Assembly: GCF_004331675.1 (NCBI RefSeq) | Contig: NZ_SJSN01000003.1 | Coordinates: forward strand, 186,001 to 250,000 | From: Pedobacter frigidisoli | GTDB taxonomy: Bacteria > Bacteroidota > Bacteroidia > Sphingobacteriales > Sphingobacteriaceae | DNA length: 64,000 nucleotides | Direction: 5' to 3' | Part shown: positions 18,801-24,826 of the stretch, piece after piece | How the letters are laid out: every line of letters starts with the position of its first letter | Position numbering within the stretch: position 1 is the stretch's first letter | Made by a program: the position numbers and the translations under genes | The notes under the pieces: model-generated | What the model saw: the letters and a program-made list of their open reading frames with translations, nothing else | Database searches by the model: none | Told to the model about the DNA's origin: nothing

Positions 18801-19361
18801 AATTTCTACATTATCGACTAAAATTAACGGAGAACTTCCCCCTGCAAATGAGGCCAACTGCCCTCTTATCTTAATTACGGGATCTGAGCCAATTTCTCCG
18901 CTTGGAACGGTAACGCTCAAGCCAGAAGCGGCGCCTTGGAGTGCTCTACCAACATCAGCAATAGGCCTACCTTCTAACGTTTTCTTAACATCGATTGTAG
19001 ACACAGCTCCTGTTAAGTTACCTTTACGTTGAGTTCCATAACCTACAACAACAACGTCATCTAAGCCCTGTGAATCCGTTTTTAAGCTAACATTTACAGT
19101 AGCGTTTGTCACTACAGTTCTCTCGGCTGTTACATAACCGATATAAGAAAAAACTAATACATCACCGTTCGATGCTTTGATAGAATAAGTTCCATCTCCA
19201 TTTGTCTGCGCAACAGTTGAGCCTCCCTTTACTCGAATGGAAACTCCAGGTATGGGCCCATCTTCTGACGAAACCTTACCGGTAATGGTTATTTGTTGCG
19301 CTACGGCGTGAGCCAGCAACAAAAACGTACCAAGAATAGTTAATAGTAGTTTTTTTTTCAT
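15894..19361 (-). CDS. SusC/RagA-family TonB-linked outer membrane transporter
   Basis: 1155 aa. Signal peptide MKKKLLLTILGTFLLLAHA, carboxypeptidase-D-like domain (QITITGKVSSEDG; YSIKASNGDVLVFSYIGYVT), signature DDVVVVGYGTQRKG, plug (GRALQGAASGLSV; NDIASITILKDAAASSIYG) and a large barrel with an EF-hand-like loop GDVKFMDVNGDGEISNGDG near residue 970. The last strand is SLSFGIQLNF. The start ATG at 19361 is the same as in the paralogue at 11782, and the two genes are nearly identical over signal peptide, first domain and promoter although their barrels differ. It pairs with the SusD encoded 5 bp downstream. Confidence 0.95.
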   Translation of the reverse strand: MKKKLLLTILGTFLLLAHAVAQQITITGKVSSEDGPIPGVSIRVKGGSTVAQTNGDGTYSIKASNGDVLVFSYIGYVTAERTVVTNATVNVSLKTDSQGLDDVVVVGYGTQRKGNLTGAVSTIDVKKTLEGRPIADVGRALQGAASGLSVTVPSGEIGSDPVIKIRGQLASFAGGSSPLILVDNVEIPSIQLVNPNDIASITILKDAAASSIYGAKAAFGVILITTKQGSGSDKPSINYSNNFSFQNVWKELKMADVNGLKYTVDASERVGITTPTGAFYYVDRASYEKAVAWKEKYGSTIGPDDPTVFGRDWYVQGANQKMGVRTYDPYDYMIKEWAPTQQHNLSIGGTTGKTSYNLGLALLDQSGMLKPAKIDRFTRYNASIKISSEINKYLTIRGGALYSRRNKQYAYATNSTTADPWLYLYRWSSLYPLGNDENGDPIRSPESEVAAANTANILLNYANVNLGSTVNIMKNWKVDFDYTFTNQNEDWKRPGTRFTARNSWVAPKARLDGSGAPVFVNDQGQVVSSTTPGAIAAYDLSLDMYTTPGSSPDHYVRTATNFFMHTINAFTTYSWNIKQDHDFKFILGLNRVASTTESQFGMITNLADIINPQFKFGTGIQTVLPSSTIMGTIPGGVSIPGSDKRWEAQLGYFGRVNYAFKNKYLVEGNLRYDGSSKFPTDLQWRWFPSFSAGWVASEERFMEWTKPVLNMLKFRGSWGSIGDQTVPNGLYIATMPSGQSTWIGANGAKVNFVGTPTAVAADIQWQDIVTTNIGVDATLLRNKLNVSFDVFQRSTNNMIVPAEGIPLTFGAGAPQGNYGSLKTRGWELTVDFNHRFKNGLGINFKGNISDAKTRLTAYGSGTQVTGNYNGKDIGEIWGYRTDRLYQTSDFELDGAGKPILITLTSAESRLNAGKQAYKLKAGSNGEKPVYQPFLQNSANFRFGPGDVKFMDVNGDGEISNGDGTLANHGDLEVIGNMNPSYEYGFRLGADFKGVDISVFFQGVASRKIWGAGFLAIPGFNSADGAMPEAIAGNYWTPQTPDAFYPAAYNNAASGTTNNMQIQDRYLLNMAYLRLKNLTVGYTFPQLLTKKVGISSLRVYSALENFITWDHLGDLPIDPESVSGYSLWDQSNYNGGRTGTGIPAFKSLSFGIQLNF

Positions 19362-19426
19362 AAACTGCCTGTTTAGGATGAAATGAATTAGTTAAGATGA
19401 TTAATTATTAGTCGTTTGCCAAAACA

Positions 19427-19440
19427 CGCACAATAACGCA
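19427..19440. promoter_or_regulatory. candidate regulator site CGCACAATAACGCA, susC2 promoter
   Basis: Identical to the 14-mer before susC1, at almost the same distance (66 bp) from the ATG at 19361, and within a larger conserved stretch (ACACGCACAATAACGCATTT followed by a TATATA-rich segment). Confidence 0.6.
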
Positions 19441-19607
19441 TTTTATATATATTATTTAGCTAATATCATAATTGTTTTTGGCGACAATATAGCAAATTAC
19501 CCTTAGTGATTTTATGAGATGATTTGAATTTCAAAAGTTATTTTTATAATAATATTTGTGTTCAATTTAAAAATCATATATTGTCAATAAATTAACTCAA
19601 TCTCAAC

Positions 19608-20564
19608 ATGACTTTTATAGCAAGTGTTATAGCCAAGGAGGGCGTAGCAATAGTAGCGGATTCTTTCGGAACAACCTTAGAGCATTCATTAAATGAAAAG
19701 ACATTTCTCGATTATATTGCTGAGGCCAATGATAAAAACAATATTCCAATCCAAGAATTAATCGAGCTTTTTGAAAAAAAACCTTCTTACACTAGAAATT
19801 ATGTAGATAAATTATTTCGATTTTCTAAATATTCAGCTATTACGTTTACTGGAGCTGTGTATATCAATGGAAAGGAAATAAAGGAAATAGTAAAATCAAT
19901 TTCCGCAAATATGGATACTGAAAATGATGCTCATAATGCTAAGGAATTGGAGGTCGTATTAACAGAATTTTGTAGTCATTTAAAAGCGGAAGTAATTGAA
20001 CATGCACAAACTAGAAATTTAACTCCCACTGATCTGATATTTTCAAATTTTAATCTCAGTACTAATACGCCACAAATTTACGTTATTAAAATTAGTGCTA
20101 TTGATAAAGATAATTTCAATCCAGAGGCAGAAGATCTTATAACATTTGCCGAACAATCTCATTTAGGAATTGTTACAGATGGACAAAACAATTTTGTTGA
20201 ACGATTAATTTTCGGATCTTTAGTGGAGAAAATTGGTTCTGTAAAAGATGAACTTATTAAACATGTTATTGAGGTCTTAAATTTAGAAGGTGAGCAGAAA
20301 GACAAATTAGTAGACTCTATACAAGATTTTGAGTTTTTGCAGAAAACTGTTTTAGATGATATGTTTTCTATAAAATTCAGACAATTGAGTTTGCAAGAAG
20401 CTCTAGACTTAGCAGCATTATTAATTAAAATTGTAATGGATATACAAGTGTATACCGAAAAAATACCGACAGTTGGTGGTTTAATCCGACTAGCAGTTAT
20501 CCACGAAGAAAGAGGGTTTGAGTGGATTTCTGGACATAAATTAGTTCCCTCCAACATAATTTAA
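19608..20564 (+). CDS. proteasome-fold Ntn-hydrolase-like protein
   Basis: A 318-aa protein that I assign to the 20S proteasome/HslV superfamily from residue spacing. After Met removal Thr is residue 1 of the mature N terminus (MTFIASVIAK), as in active beta subunits; VAIVADS puts Asp exactly at position 17. The strand YVDKLFRFSKYSAITFTG matches the K33-to-G47 stretch of beta subunits with Lys68 and Gly82 at the correct 14-residue distance, after an insertion of about 34 residues. Later, LGIVTDGQNNF resembles the GSGQ turn, SLQEALDLAALLI the long helix, and TVGGLIRLAVI the last strand pair. Ser129 and Asp166 equivalents are not clear, so activity is uncertain. It heads a small accessory unit; no ClpX/HslU-type ATPase is nearby. 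A near-consensus -7 box (AATATTTG, 19552-19559) precedes it. Confidence 0.65.
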   Translation: MTFIASVIAKEGVAIVADSFGTTLEHSLNEKTFLDYIAEANDKNNIPIQELIELFEKKPSYTRNYVDKLFRFSKYSAITFTGAVYINGKEIKEIVKSISANMDTENDAHNAKELEVVLTEFCSHLKAEVIEHAQTRNLTPTDLIFSNFNLSTNTPQIYVIKISAIDKDNFNPEAEDLITFAEQSHLGIVTDGQNNFVERLIFGSLVEKIGSVKDELIKHVIEVLNLEGEQKDKLVDSIQDFEFLQKTVLDDMFSIKFRQLSLQEALDLAALLIKIVMDIQVYTEKIPTVGGLIRLAVIHEERGFEWISGHKLVPSNII

Positions 20565-20576
20565 TATTTTTGCATC

Positions 20577-20744
20577 ATGAAAAACCTCAAAGAAAGTGCC
20601 TACGACAAAAGTGTTTGGCAACAGGTTGCAGTAAAAATCAAACATGCAGATGCTGATAGGCGAAATGAAACAAAAGACTTAATGAATAAAATTAAGTCAA
20701 CATTAGAAAGAAATAATCAAGCGAATTGTACTCCGCATAGATAA
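20577..20744 (+). CDS. small protein (55 aa) following the Ntn-hydrolase
   Basis: An ATG 12 bp after the Ntn-hydrolase stop opens a 55-codon frame beginning MKNLKESAYDKSVWQQVAVK and ending NCTPHR. It is charged and mostly helical (KHADADRRNETKDLMNKIKS), without signal or membrane segment. The tight spacing suggests co-transcription. No family recognised. By position it could be a substrate, an adaptor or an inhibitor of the Ntn-hydrolase, but nothing in the sequence decides this. Confidence 0.5.
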   Translation: MKNLKESAYDKSVWQQVAVKIKHADADRRNETKDLMNKIKSTLERNNQANCTPHR

Positions 20745-20775
20745 TTTGCTACCGTAAAAGTCGGAAGTTTACCAG

Positions 20776-20979
20776 ATGCACGAATCAGAAATCAAAAACA
20801 AAGCTCTAAAAGAAAAGAAAGAGTTAGAACAACAAATCAACGAGCTAATCACAAATTACGAAACTCGTTGGAGAAAGCATTGGCTTAACGTTTCACTTAT
20901 TCCAATTAGCGGACTTAAGAATAATCTTCCGTACGATCAACAAAAAGGTGGTAGGATTCAGTTGTTTCTTAATACTTAA
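20776..20979 (+). CDS. small hypothetical protein (67 aa), coiled-coil start
   Basis: Residues 1-30 (MHESEIKNKALKEKKELEQQ...) look like a short coiled coil; the rest (WLNVSLIPISGLKNNLPYDQ) is mixed and ends QLFLNT. It starts 31 bp after the 55-aa gene and may belong to the same transcript. The frame of the preceding gene also stays open for 47 codons after its stop, but that text is less protein-like, so the 67-aa reading is preferred. No known family; real coding status is moderately supported. Confidence 0.42.
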   Translation: MHESEIKNKALKEKKELEQQINELITNYETRWRKHWLNVSLIPISGLKNNLPYDQQKGGRIQLFLNT

Positions 20980-21329
20980 AAGCTGACATTTATAATAAGA
21001 AAAAGAGCTGCGTTAACAGCCCTTTGATTTCTGATCATCACAAATGATCGATAATCTTCAAAATTAAGTTAGTAAGTGAAATAAGACCATTGCTGACTTT
21101 CATGAATTGTTTAAACTTTTTCAAGTGAGTTTAGATTACTCGATTAAGGAGAGGGCTCGTAACTCTCTCCATTCTTCAAAAATAATCATTTAATACGATA
21201 GTAAAAAACTGTGATTCCAATTAGGCACAGTACTTTCTTGCAAGTTTTTTCACAAAAATGGTGGACCCCATTGTTAATAGTTGGACCTTTAGTCTAACAT
21301 TACAAGATCGAGAAAACACCAAAAAGAAA

Positions 21330-22256
21330 ATGGAACAACACTACACCAATTTATTTGAATTAGTAGAGTTTTTAAAAGACGAAGCAACAGCTGTAAAACA
21401 TCTTGAAGAATTAAGATGGAAAGGTAATAGAGCCTGTCCACATTGTGGCAACGTTAAAACTTATGCTCTAAAAAGCGGTAAGTATAAATGTGCTGATAAA
21501 GATTGCGATGAACAATTTACTGTTAAGGTTGGGACCATCTTCGAAGGTTCAAAAGTTCCACTTAAAAAATGGTTCATAGCTATTTATTTACTTACCTCGC
21601 ACAAGAAAGGGGTATCTTCCCATCAGTTAGCAAGAGATCTAAAAGTAACGCAGAAAACAGCTTGGTTTATGTTGCATAGGCTTCGATTTGCATTTAGCAA
21701 TGGTAGTTTCCAGCTTTTGGGAGACGATAAAATTGTAGAACTCGATGAAACTTTTGTTGGAGGAAAGAATAAAAACCGCCATTTAAATAAGAAAGTTAAA
21801 AATTCGCAAGGAAGAAGTTTCAAGGACAAAACACCAGTACTTGGTATGTTGGAACGTAATGGATTATTAACTGCAAAAGTTGTTGAGAATACATCGGCTA
21901 AGGTAATGCAACCAATCATTATTGAAAATGTGAAAAGTAAGTCTATTATCATGACTGATGAATGGGGTGGTTATAATAAGCTTGAAAGAATCTTTTCACA
22001 TAGCTTTGTAAATCACGGTGCAGGCCAATATGTTATTGGTAATGTTCATACAAATTCTATTGAAGGTTTTTGGAGTCAGTTAAAACGTTCTATCTTTGGA
22101 ATATACCACTCAGCATCAAGAGTTCACCTACAAAAGTATGTTGATGAAAGTGTATTTAGATATAATACTAGGAAAGTTGGTGAGGGTGAAAGAATGGAAA
22201 TGATGCTTAGTCTTGCTAACTGCAGATTAAAATATCATACACTAATTAGAAAATAA
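21330..22256 (+). CDS. IS1595-family (ISXO2-like) transposase
   Basis: 308 aa from the ATG at 21330 (MEQHYTNLFELVEFL); a longer in-frame start at 21258 adds residues without family likeness. A zinc ribbon comes first (ACPHCGNVKTY ... KYKCADKDC), then a helix-turn-helix-like stretch (SSHQLARDLKVTQKTAWFML) and the DDE/DDN-type catalytic core with VELDETFVGGKNKNRH, IIMTDEWGGYNKL and NSIEGFWSQLKRSIFGIYH. Length and motif order fit intact IS1595 transposases. A 45-codon companion ORF starts directly at the stop codon. I could not define terminal inverted repeats or a target duplication by eye, so the element's limits are open. Confidence 0.9.
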   Translation: MEQHYTNLFELVEFLKDEATAVKHLEELRWKGNRACPHCGNVKTYALKSGKYKCADKDCDEQFTVKVGTIFEGSKVPLKKWFIAIYLLTSHKKGVSSHQLARDLKVTQKTAWFMLHRLRFAFSNGSFQLLGDDKIVELDETFVGGKNKNRHLNKKVKNSQGRSFKDKTPVLGMLERNGLLTAKVVENTSAKVMQPIIIENVKSKSIIMTDEWGGYNKLERIFSHSFVNHGAGQYVIGNVHTNSIEGFWSQLKRSIFGIYHSASRVHLQKYVDESVFRYNTRKVGEGERMEMMLSLANCRLKYHTLIRK

Positions 22257-22394
22257 ATGAAAAAAGCTAAAGCAAAGCAAGTTAAGCCAAAGGAGGAAAA
22301 GGATGAAGAAATCACTAATCCATTCTATGGCATTTCAATGGAACAAGCGGTAGATAAGATTATAGAAGCAGGAAAGCCTAAGAAAGAAAAATAA
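22257..22394 (+). CDS. small lysine-rich companion ORF of the insertion sequence
   Basis: The ATG abuts the transposase stop (TAA then ATG with no gap) and opens 45 codons beginning MKKAKAKQVKPKEEKDEE and then NPFYGISMEQAVDKIIEAGK. The N-terminal half is highly charged, the C-terminal half is one predicted helix. Tight coupling suggests translation together with the transposase. It may be a cargo or accessory protein of the element; no function is known to me. Confidence 0.55.
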   Translation: MKKAKAKQVKPKEEKDEEITNPFYGISMEQAVDKIIEAGKPKKEK

Positions 22395-22465
22395 TAGTTT
22401 GGCAACTAAATTGATAATGTGATCTTTAGTTTACTAATTCAAATAAATTGCTGTAAAGCAGAAAG

Positions 22466-22493
22466 AAGAGAGGGTTGTAATGTGCCCTCTCTT
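22466..22493. terminator. intrinsic terminator after the IS genes
   Basis: Perfect 9-bp stem AAGAGAGGG/CCCTCTCTT with a 10-nt loop and a T-rich tail on the plus strand. It lies between the IS genes and the convergent lipoprotein gene. Confidence 0.65.
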
Positions 22494-22498
22494 TCTGT

Positions 22499-22831
22499 TT
22501 AATCTTTAAGCTGATTGTCTAAATAAATGCGAGAATCAGGATATTTGCTTTTGAAGCCATTAATCGCCTTTTCAATGTCATCTTCATTTTCGAATTGAAA
22601 TCTAACTGAACTCGCGGTAATTCCTGCTTTGCCGCTTGCAAATTTATCTCTACTACCATCTACTTTATAGATCTCATAGTTAAGCGTTTCTGAACCGTCC
22701 TGCCAAACAGTGCTATTGAAAAAGATAAGATAGGTTTTGTCATAAAGGATTGTGTCTCGCTTAGATCTAGGTGGACCAGATTTACAACTAAAAAGCATAC
22801 CTATTAATAATGCAAAAGAGAGTTTTTTCAT
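22499..22831 (-). CDS. small hypothetical lipoprotein
   Basis: 110 aa with a short signal peptide and lipobox MLFSC (Cys near residue 16) followed by KSGPPRSKRD. The mature part has beta-rich text (TYLIFFNSTVWQDGSETLNY) and an acidic C-terminal half that ends YLDNQLKD. No family recognised. It is a single gene facing the IS genes, divergent from the XRE regulator with about 90 bp between them that contain a palindrome at 22872. It is expected in the inner or outer membrane, periplasmic or surface face. Confidence 0.72.
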   Translation of the reverse strand: MKKLSFALLIGMLFSCKSGPPRSKRDTILYDKTYLIFFNSTVWQDGSETLNYEIYKVDGSRDKFASGKAGITASSVRFQFENEDDIEKAINGFKSKYPDSRIYLDNQLKD

Positions 22832-22871
22832 AATATAAAGTTTTCGCTAAAACTAAATAATAAAACTAAAA

Positions 22872-22889
22872 TTAGGCACGTATGCCTAA
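22872..22889. promoter_or_regulatory. palindromic operator candidate TTAGGCA-CGTA-TGCCTAA
   Basis: Perfect 7-bp inverted arms around CGTA. It ends 2 bp before a near-consensus -7 box (AATATTTG, 22892-22899) of the XRE gene and lies in the divergent gap to the lipoprotein gene. A dimeric HTH protein, perhaps the XRE product itself, could bind here. Confidence 0.5.
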
Positions 22890-22922
22890 ATAATATTTGC
22901 GCATCTACAGCACATTTGACTA

Positions 22923-23162
22923 ATGTTATCAGAGTCAGATGAAAAGGAGCAACTAGAAGCATTCGGAAAGAATCTTCGAGGAATTAGAAAGGAGAAAGAT
23001 CTTTCAATGGAAGCACTTGCAAATTTGGCTGAGATCGAACTATCTCAGATTTACAGGATTGAGACGGGAAAGATAAATCCAAAGTTAACTACAGTGTTAA
23101 AAATTGTTAAAGCTCTAGAAATAACAGCCAACGACCTATTTAGATGTTGCAATTTAGAATAA
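22923..23162 (+). CDS. XRE-family helix-turn-helix regulator
   Basis: 79 aa, essentially one Cro/C1-type HTH domain: FGKNLRGIRKEKDLSMEALA, then LAEIELSQIYRIETGKINP with the recognition helix, and TTVLKIVKALEITANDLF. Such single-domain proteins are DNA-binding regulators that often autoregulate or act in small accessory modules. A palindrome lies just upstream of its -7 box. It lies next to a 68-aa orphan gene. No toxin partner could be identified beside it. Confidence 0.88.
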   Translation: MLSESDEKEQLEAFGKNLRGIRKEKDLSMEALANLAEIELSQIYRIETGKINPKLTTVLKIVKALEITANDLFRCCNLE

Positions 23163-23196
23163 TTCTTTTTAGCTTTAAGAAACAAAAATAAATACT

Positions 23197-23204
23197 TACT
23201 TTTG
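23197..23204 (+). promoter_or_regulatory. -7 promoter box TACTTTTG
   Basis: Perfect TAnnTTTG match 9 bp before the ATG at 23214, so the transcript would be nearly leaderless. It shows that an in-frame TTG at 23202 is part of the promoter and not a start codon. Confidence 0.6.
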
Positions 23205-23213
23205 CAGTCTCAA

Positions 23214-23420
23214 ATGGAAGAACCTACATTTACACATCTTGGTAAAATTTACGGCATACGTTGTTACTTTAATGAAAATACAATGGAAGTAAAAGGAACA
23301 ACCTGGCTTAATGATTTGCTAATAGATTTAAGAGTAAAGCTAGAAATGATCTTTCCGATCAAAGATGGCTTTTATATAGAGGTCATAAGCCCGTTAGAAA
23401 AAGAAAACCATTGTGTTTAA
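23214..23420 (+). CDS. small hypothetical protein (68 aa)
   Basis: Starts MEEPTFTHLGKIYGIRCYFN and continues with a compact alpha/beta text (TMEVKGTTWLNDLLIDLRVK ... FYIEVISPLEKE). Soluble, no signal peptide. It has its own perfect -7 box at 23197-23204 and a very short leader. I do not recognise the family. Start chosen because the only longer option (TTG at 23202) lies inside the promoter. It stands 51 bp after the XRE regulator and may be controlled with it. Confidence 0.6.
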   Translation: MEEPTFTHLGKIYGIRCYFNENTMEVKGTTWLNDLLIDLRVKLEMIFPIKDGFYIEVISPLEKENHCV

Positions 23421-23439
23421 TAATTGTTATTAAAACAAA

Positions 23440-23467
23440 ATAGGCTGGAAGACCAACTCCAACCTAT
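23440..23467 (-). terminator. intrinsic terminator of the 41-aa gene
   Basis: Stem ATAGGTTGG/CCAGCCTAT (one mismatch) followed on the minus strand by TTTTGTTTT. It lies 36 bp after the stop of the small gene at 23503. Confidence 0.6.
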
Positions 23468-23502
23468 CTGCACTTAAAGCTCCGACACTTTAAGATTACG
23501 AA

Positions 23503-23628
23503 TTATACTACTTCTACCCAAAAGCAAAAAACGCCAGTTGGGTGATAAATTCTCACGCCCTTACGGGTAATAAACTTAGAGAATACTAGTTTGTATAATT
23601 TACCATTCACTGTTTTAAATTGTTCCAC
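23503..23628 (-). CDS. 41-aa basic protein with strong Shine-Dalgarno and GTG start
   Basis: A short frame missed at usual length cutoffs. It begins at GTG 23628, 7 nt after a textbook AAAGGAGG (23636-23643), rare in this phylum. The product MEQFKTVNGKLYKLVFSK continues to RIYHPTGVFCFWVEVV: basic at first, hydrophobic and aromatic at the end. It is bounded by an upstream promoter and leader hairpin and by a terminator at 23440, so it forms its own transcription unit. No ATG exists in the frame. Function unknown; the GKLYKL and RIYHPTGVFCFW text looks conserved-protein-like rather than random. Confidence 0.6.
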   Translation of the reverse strand: MEQFKTVNGKLYKLVFSKFITRKGVRIYHPTGVFCFWVEVV

Positions 23629-23698
23629 TTTGCTTCCTCCTTTCTGGCACTTAGATTAAGGTACAAGCAACCGTAAAACCTCCCAAGATTTGGTCCAT

Positions 23699-23788
23699 AA
23701 AAAACCCGAGCTTCTTGAGGAGCTCGGGAATATTTTTTCTCTTTCACTGTCGGAGAGAAAGCAGAAATGAAACTTTTAAATTGTGAAT
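23699..23788 (-). ncRNA. candidate ~90-nt small RNA or attenuator leader
   Basis: From a perfect -7 box TATCTTTG (23796-23803, minus strand) transcription should start near 23788. About 60 nt later comes a hairpin CCCGAGCT/AGCTCGGG (23705-23728) followed at once by TTTTTT. This could end a ~90-nt RNA, or act as an attenuator in the leader of the 41-aa gene at 23628. A weaker hairpin CTTTC/GAAAG precedes it. After the T run a 15-codon ORF (MDQILGGFTVACTLI, 23651-23698) sits just before the strong ribosome binding site. Confidence 0.45.
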
Positions 23789-23795
23789 GGTAAGG

Positions 23796-23831
23796 CAAAG
23801 ATAGTATTAGATTTGTATAAAACAAATCTAA
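23796..23831 (-). promoter_or_regulatory. -7 box TATCTTTG with adjoining perfect 10-bp palindrome
   Basis: The inverted repeat TTAGATTTGT-ATAAA-ACAAATCTAA occupies 23807-23831, immediately upstream (minus strand) of the TATCTTTG box at 23796-23803. It covers the -33 region, the expected place for a repressor or activator. Confidence 0.55.
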
Positions 23832-23879
23832 TAGCCATAAAAAATATTGACAAATCTTGCTAATTCCTATATCCATTTT

Positions 23880-24248
23880 TTAAATTTTTCTTTCTTTAGG
23901 CGTTCTCTTTTTTAACACATATATATCTTTATCTTGATATGTCGACTTAGATACATCAAACATTATTGTATATTTCTTGTAGTCCATTTCGAGTAGGTCG
24001 AATGCATTACCTAGATTTAGATAATAATATTCTCCTGCTTTTGCTACTCTACCTGCTCCTTCCTCCTCTGACTCGAATAAATAAAATCTATCTGCATCAT
24101 TCCTATCTTTCCCTATTATTAAGCTCTTTTTGTTTTCTATCTCCATCAATGTACTCGCTTCAATGTTAAAGCCAAGCTTTCCTGTCATGTGTATAGTAGC
24201 CTTAGGTTTTGTCCTTGAAGTATTAGCTTTTATGAATTCAATTTCCAT
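23880..24248 (-). CDS. hypothetical protein (122 aa)
   Basis: Soluble protein beginning MEIEFIKANTSRTKPKATIH, with beta-rich text (IHMTGKLGFNIEA; SLIIGKDRNDADRFYLFES; AGEYYYLNLGNAFDLL; YTIMFDV) and a basic end (KKRTPKERKI). The pattern is that of a small beta-barrel or sandwich, but I recognise no family. A perfect -7 box TATATTTG lies at 24268-24275, giving a short leader. It diverges from the two-gene unit at 24491. The base composition is very AT-rich, like the rest of this accessory stretch. Confidence 0.65.
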   Translation of the reverse strand: MEIEFIKANTSRTKPKATIHMTGKLGFNIEASTLMEIENKKSLIIGKDRNDADRFYLFESEEEGAGRVAKAGEYYYLNLGNAFDLLEMDYKKYTIMFDVSKSTYQDKDIYVLKKRTPKERKI

Positions 24249-24267
24249 AGTAGTAGATATCTTTAAG

Positions 24268-24275
24268 CAAATATA
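24268..24275 (-). promoter_or_regulatory. -7 promoter box TATATTTG
   Basis: Perfect TAnnTTTG match on the minus strand, 19 bp before the ATG at 24248. Confidence 0.55.
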
Positions 24276-24449
24276 AAAAATTCTTTCGACTGTGTAAATA
24301 TTTTTGTGGTAATTTTTTTAAACATCCTGTTGGTAATTGTTTACAACTTTAATTAATATCTATTTTCTATTTAATTACATTTTATATCTTTTCCTACGTG
24401 TACTCTTTTAAATTCCTTTATTCTCTCTTTTCAGTTTCTTTGTTTTTTC

Positions 24450-24457
24450 TATATTTG
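24450..24457 (+). promoter_or_regulatory. -7 promoter box TATATTTG
   Basis: Perfect TAnnTTTG match 33 bp before the ATG at 24491; it drives the two-gene unit 24491-25038. The flanking 24276-24449 stretch is very AT-rich and shows nothing else. Confidence 0.55.
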
Positions 24458-24490
24458 ATAATATTATAAACAATTAAAAATTAAGTAATT

Positions 24491-24826
24491 ATGAAACAAT
24501 ACAAGTTATTGCAAGATGTGTGGCCAAGCCAGCTGGAAGAAAAGCTCAATGCGTTAGCTGAAGATGGGTGGCTAGTAAAATCATTTACTACAATTGCCGA
24601 GGGAGAAGACAATTCAAATATCCAATATCATATTTTAATGGAATATGACGACGCTAATGATGATACAAACACGTCTATTGTTGAAGCGATAGATGATGTA
24701 AATGGAAAAGTAACAGAAATGGATGAGGGATTTAGAACACTTAGGGAGAGTCTCCGAAATATAGAAGGTGCACTGAGGGAGGTTAACTCTAACTTAGATC
24801 AAATATCAAATAATACCGATAGATAA
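24491..24826 (+). CDS. hypothetical protein, DUF4177-like start plus coiled coil
   Basis: 111 aa. The first ~55 residues (QYKLLQDVWPSQLEEKLNAL, then EDGWLVKSFTTIAEG) follow the pattern of small DUF4177-type domains, where a strand, a helix ending in GW and a second strand recur. An acidic link leads to a C-terminal helix with heptad spacing (VTEMDEGFRTLRESLRNIEG ... LREVNSNLDQIS) that probably forms a coiled coil. It overlaps the next gene by one base (TAATG), so the two are translationally coupled. The domain likeness is tentative and the function is unknown. Confidence 0.62.
   Translation: MKQYKLLQDVWPSQLEEKLNALAEDGWLVKSFTTIAEGEDNSNIQYHILMEYDDANDDTNTSIVEAIDDVNGKVTEMDEGFRTLRESLRNIEGALREVNSNLDQISNNTDR

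Noticed and set aside
20159..20557. 132-codon frame antisense to the Ntn-hydrolase
   Set aside because: Ser/Cys/Thr-rich mirror of an AT-rich gene with no domain likeness; the plus-strand frame carries the superfamily spacing.
21207..21230. CTGTG/CACAG inverted arms before the transposase as IS end
   Set aside because: Arms are only 5 bp and no matching end was found after the companion ORF, so the IS boundary stays undefined.
23607..23876. 89-codon frame on the minus strand
   Set aside because: It crosses the promoter, the terminator-like hairpin and the strong ribosome binding site of the 41-aa gene, and its text has no protein character; the shorter GTG-started frame fits the signals.
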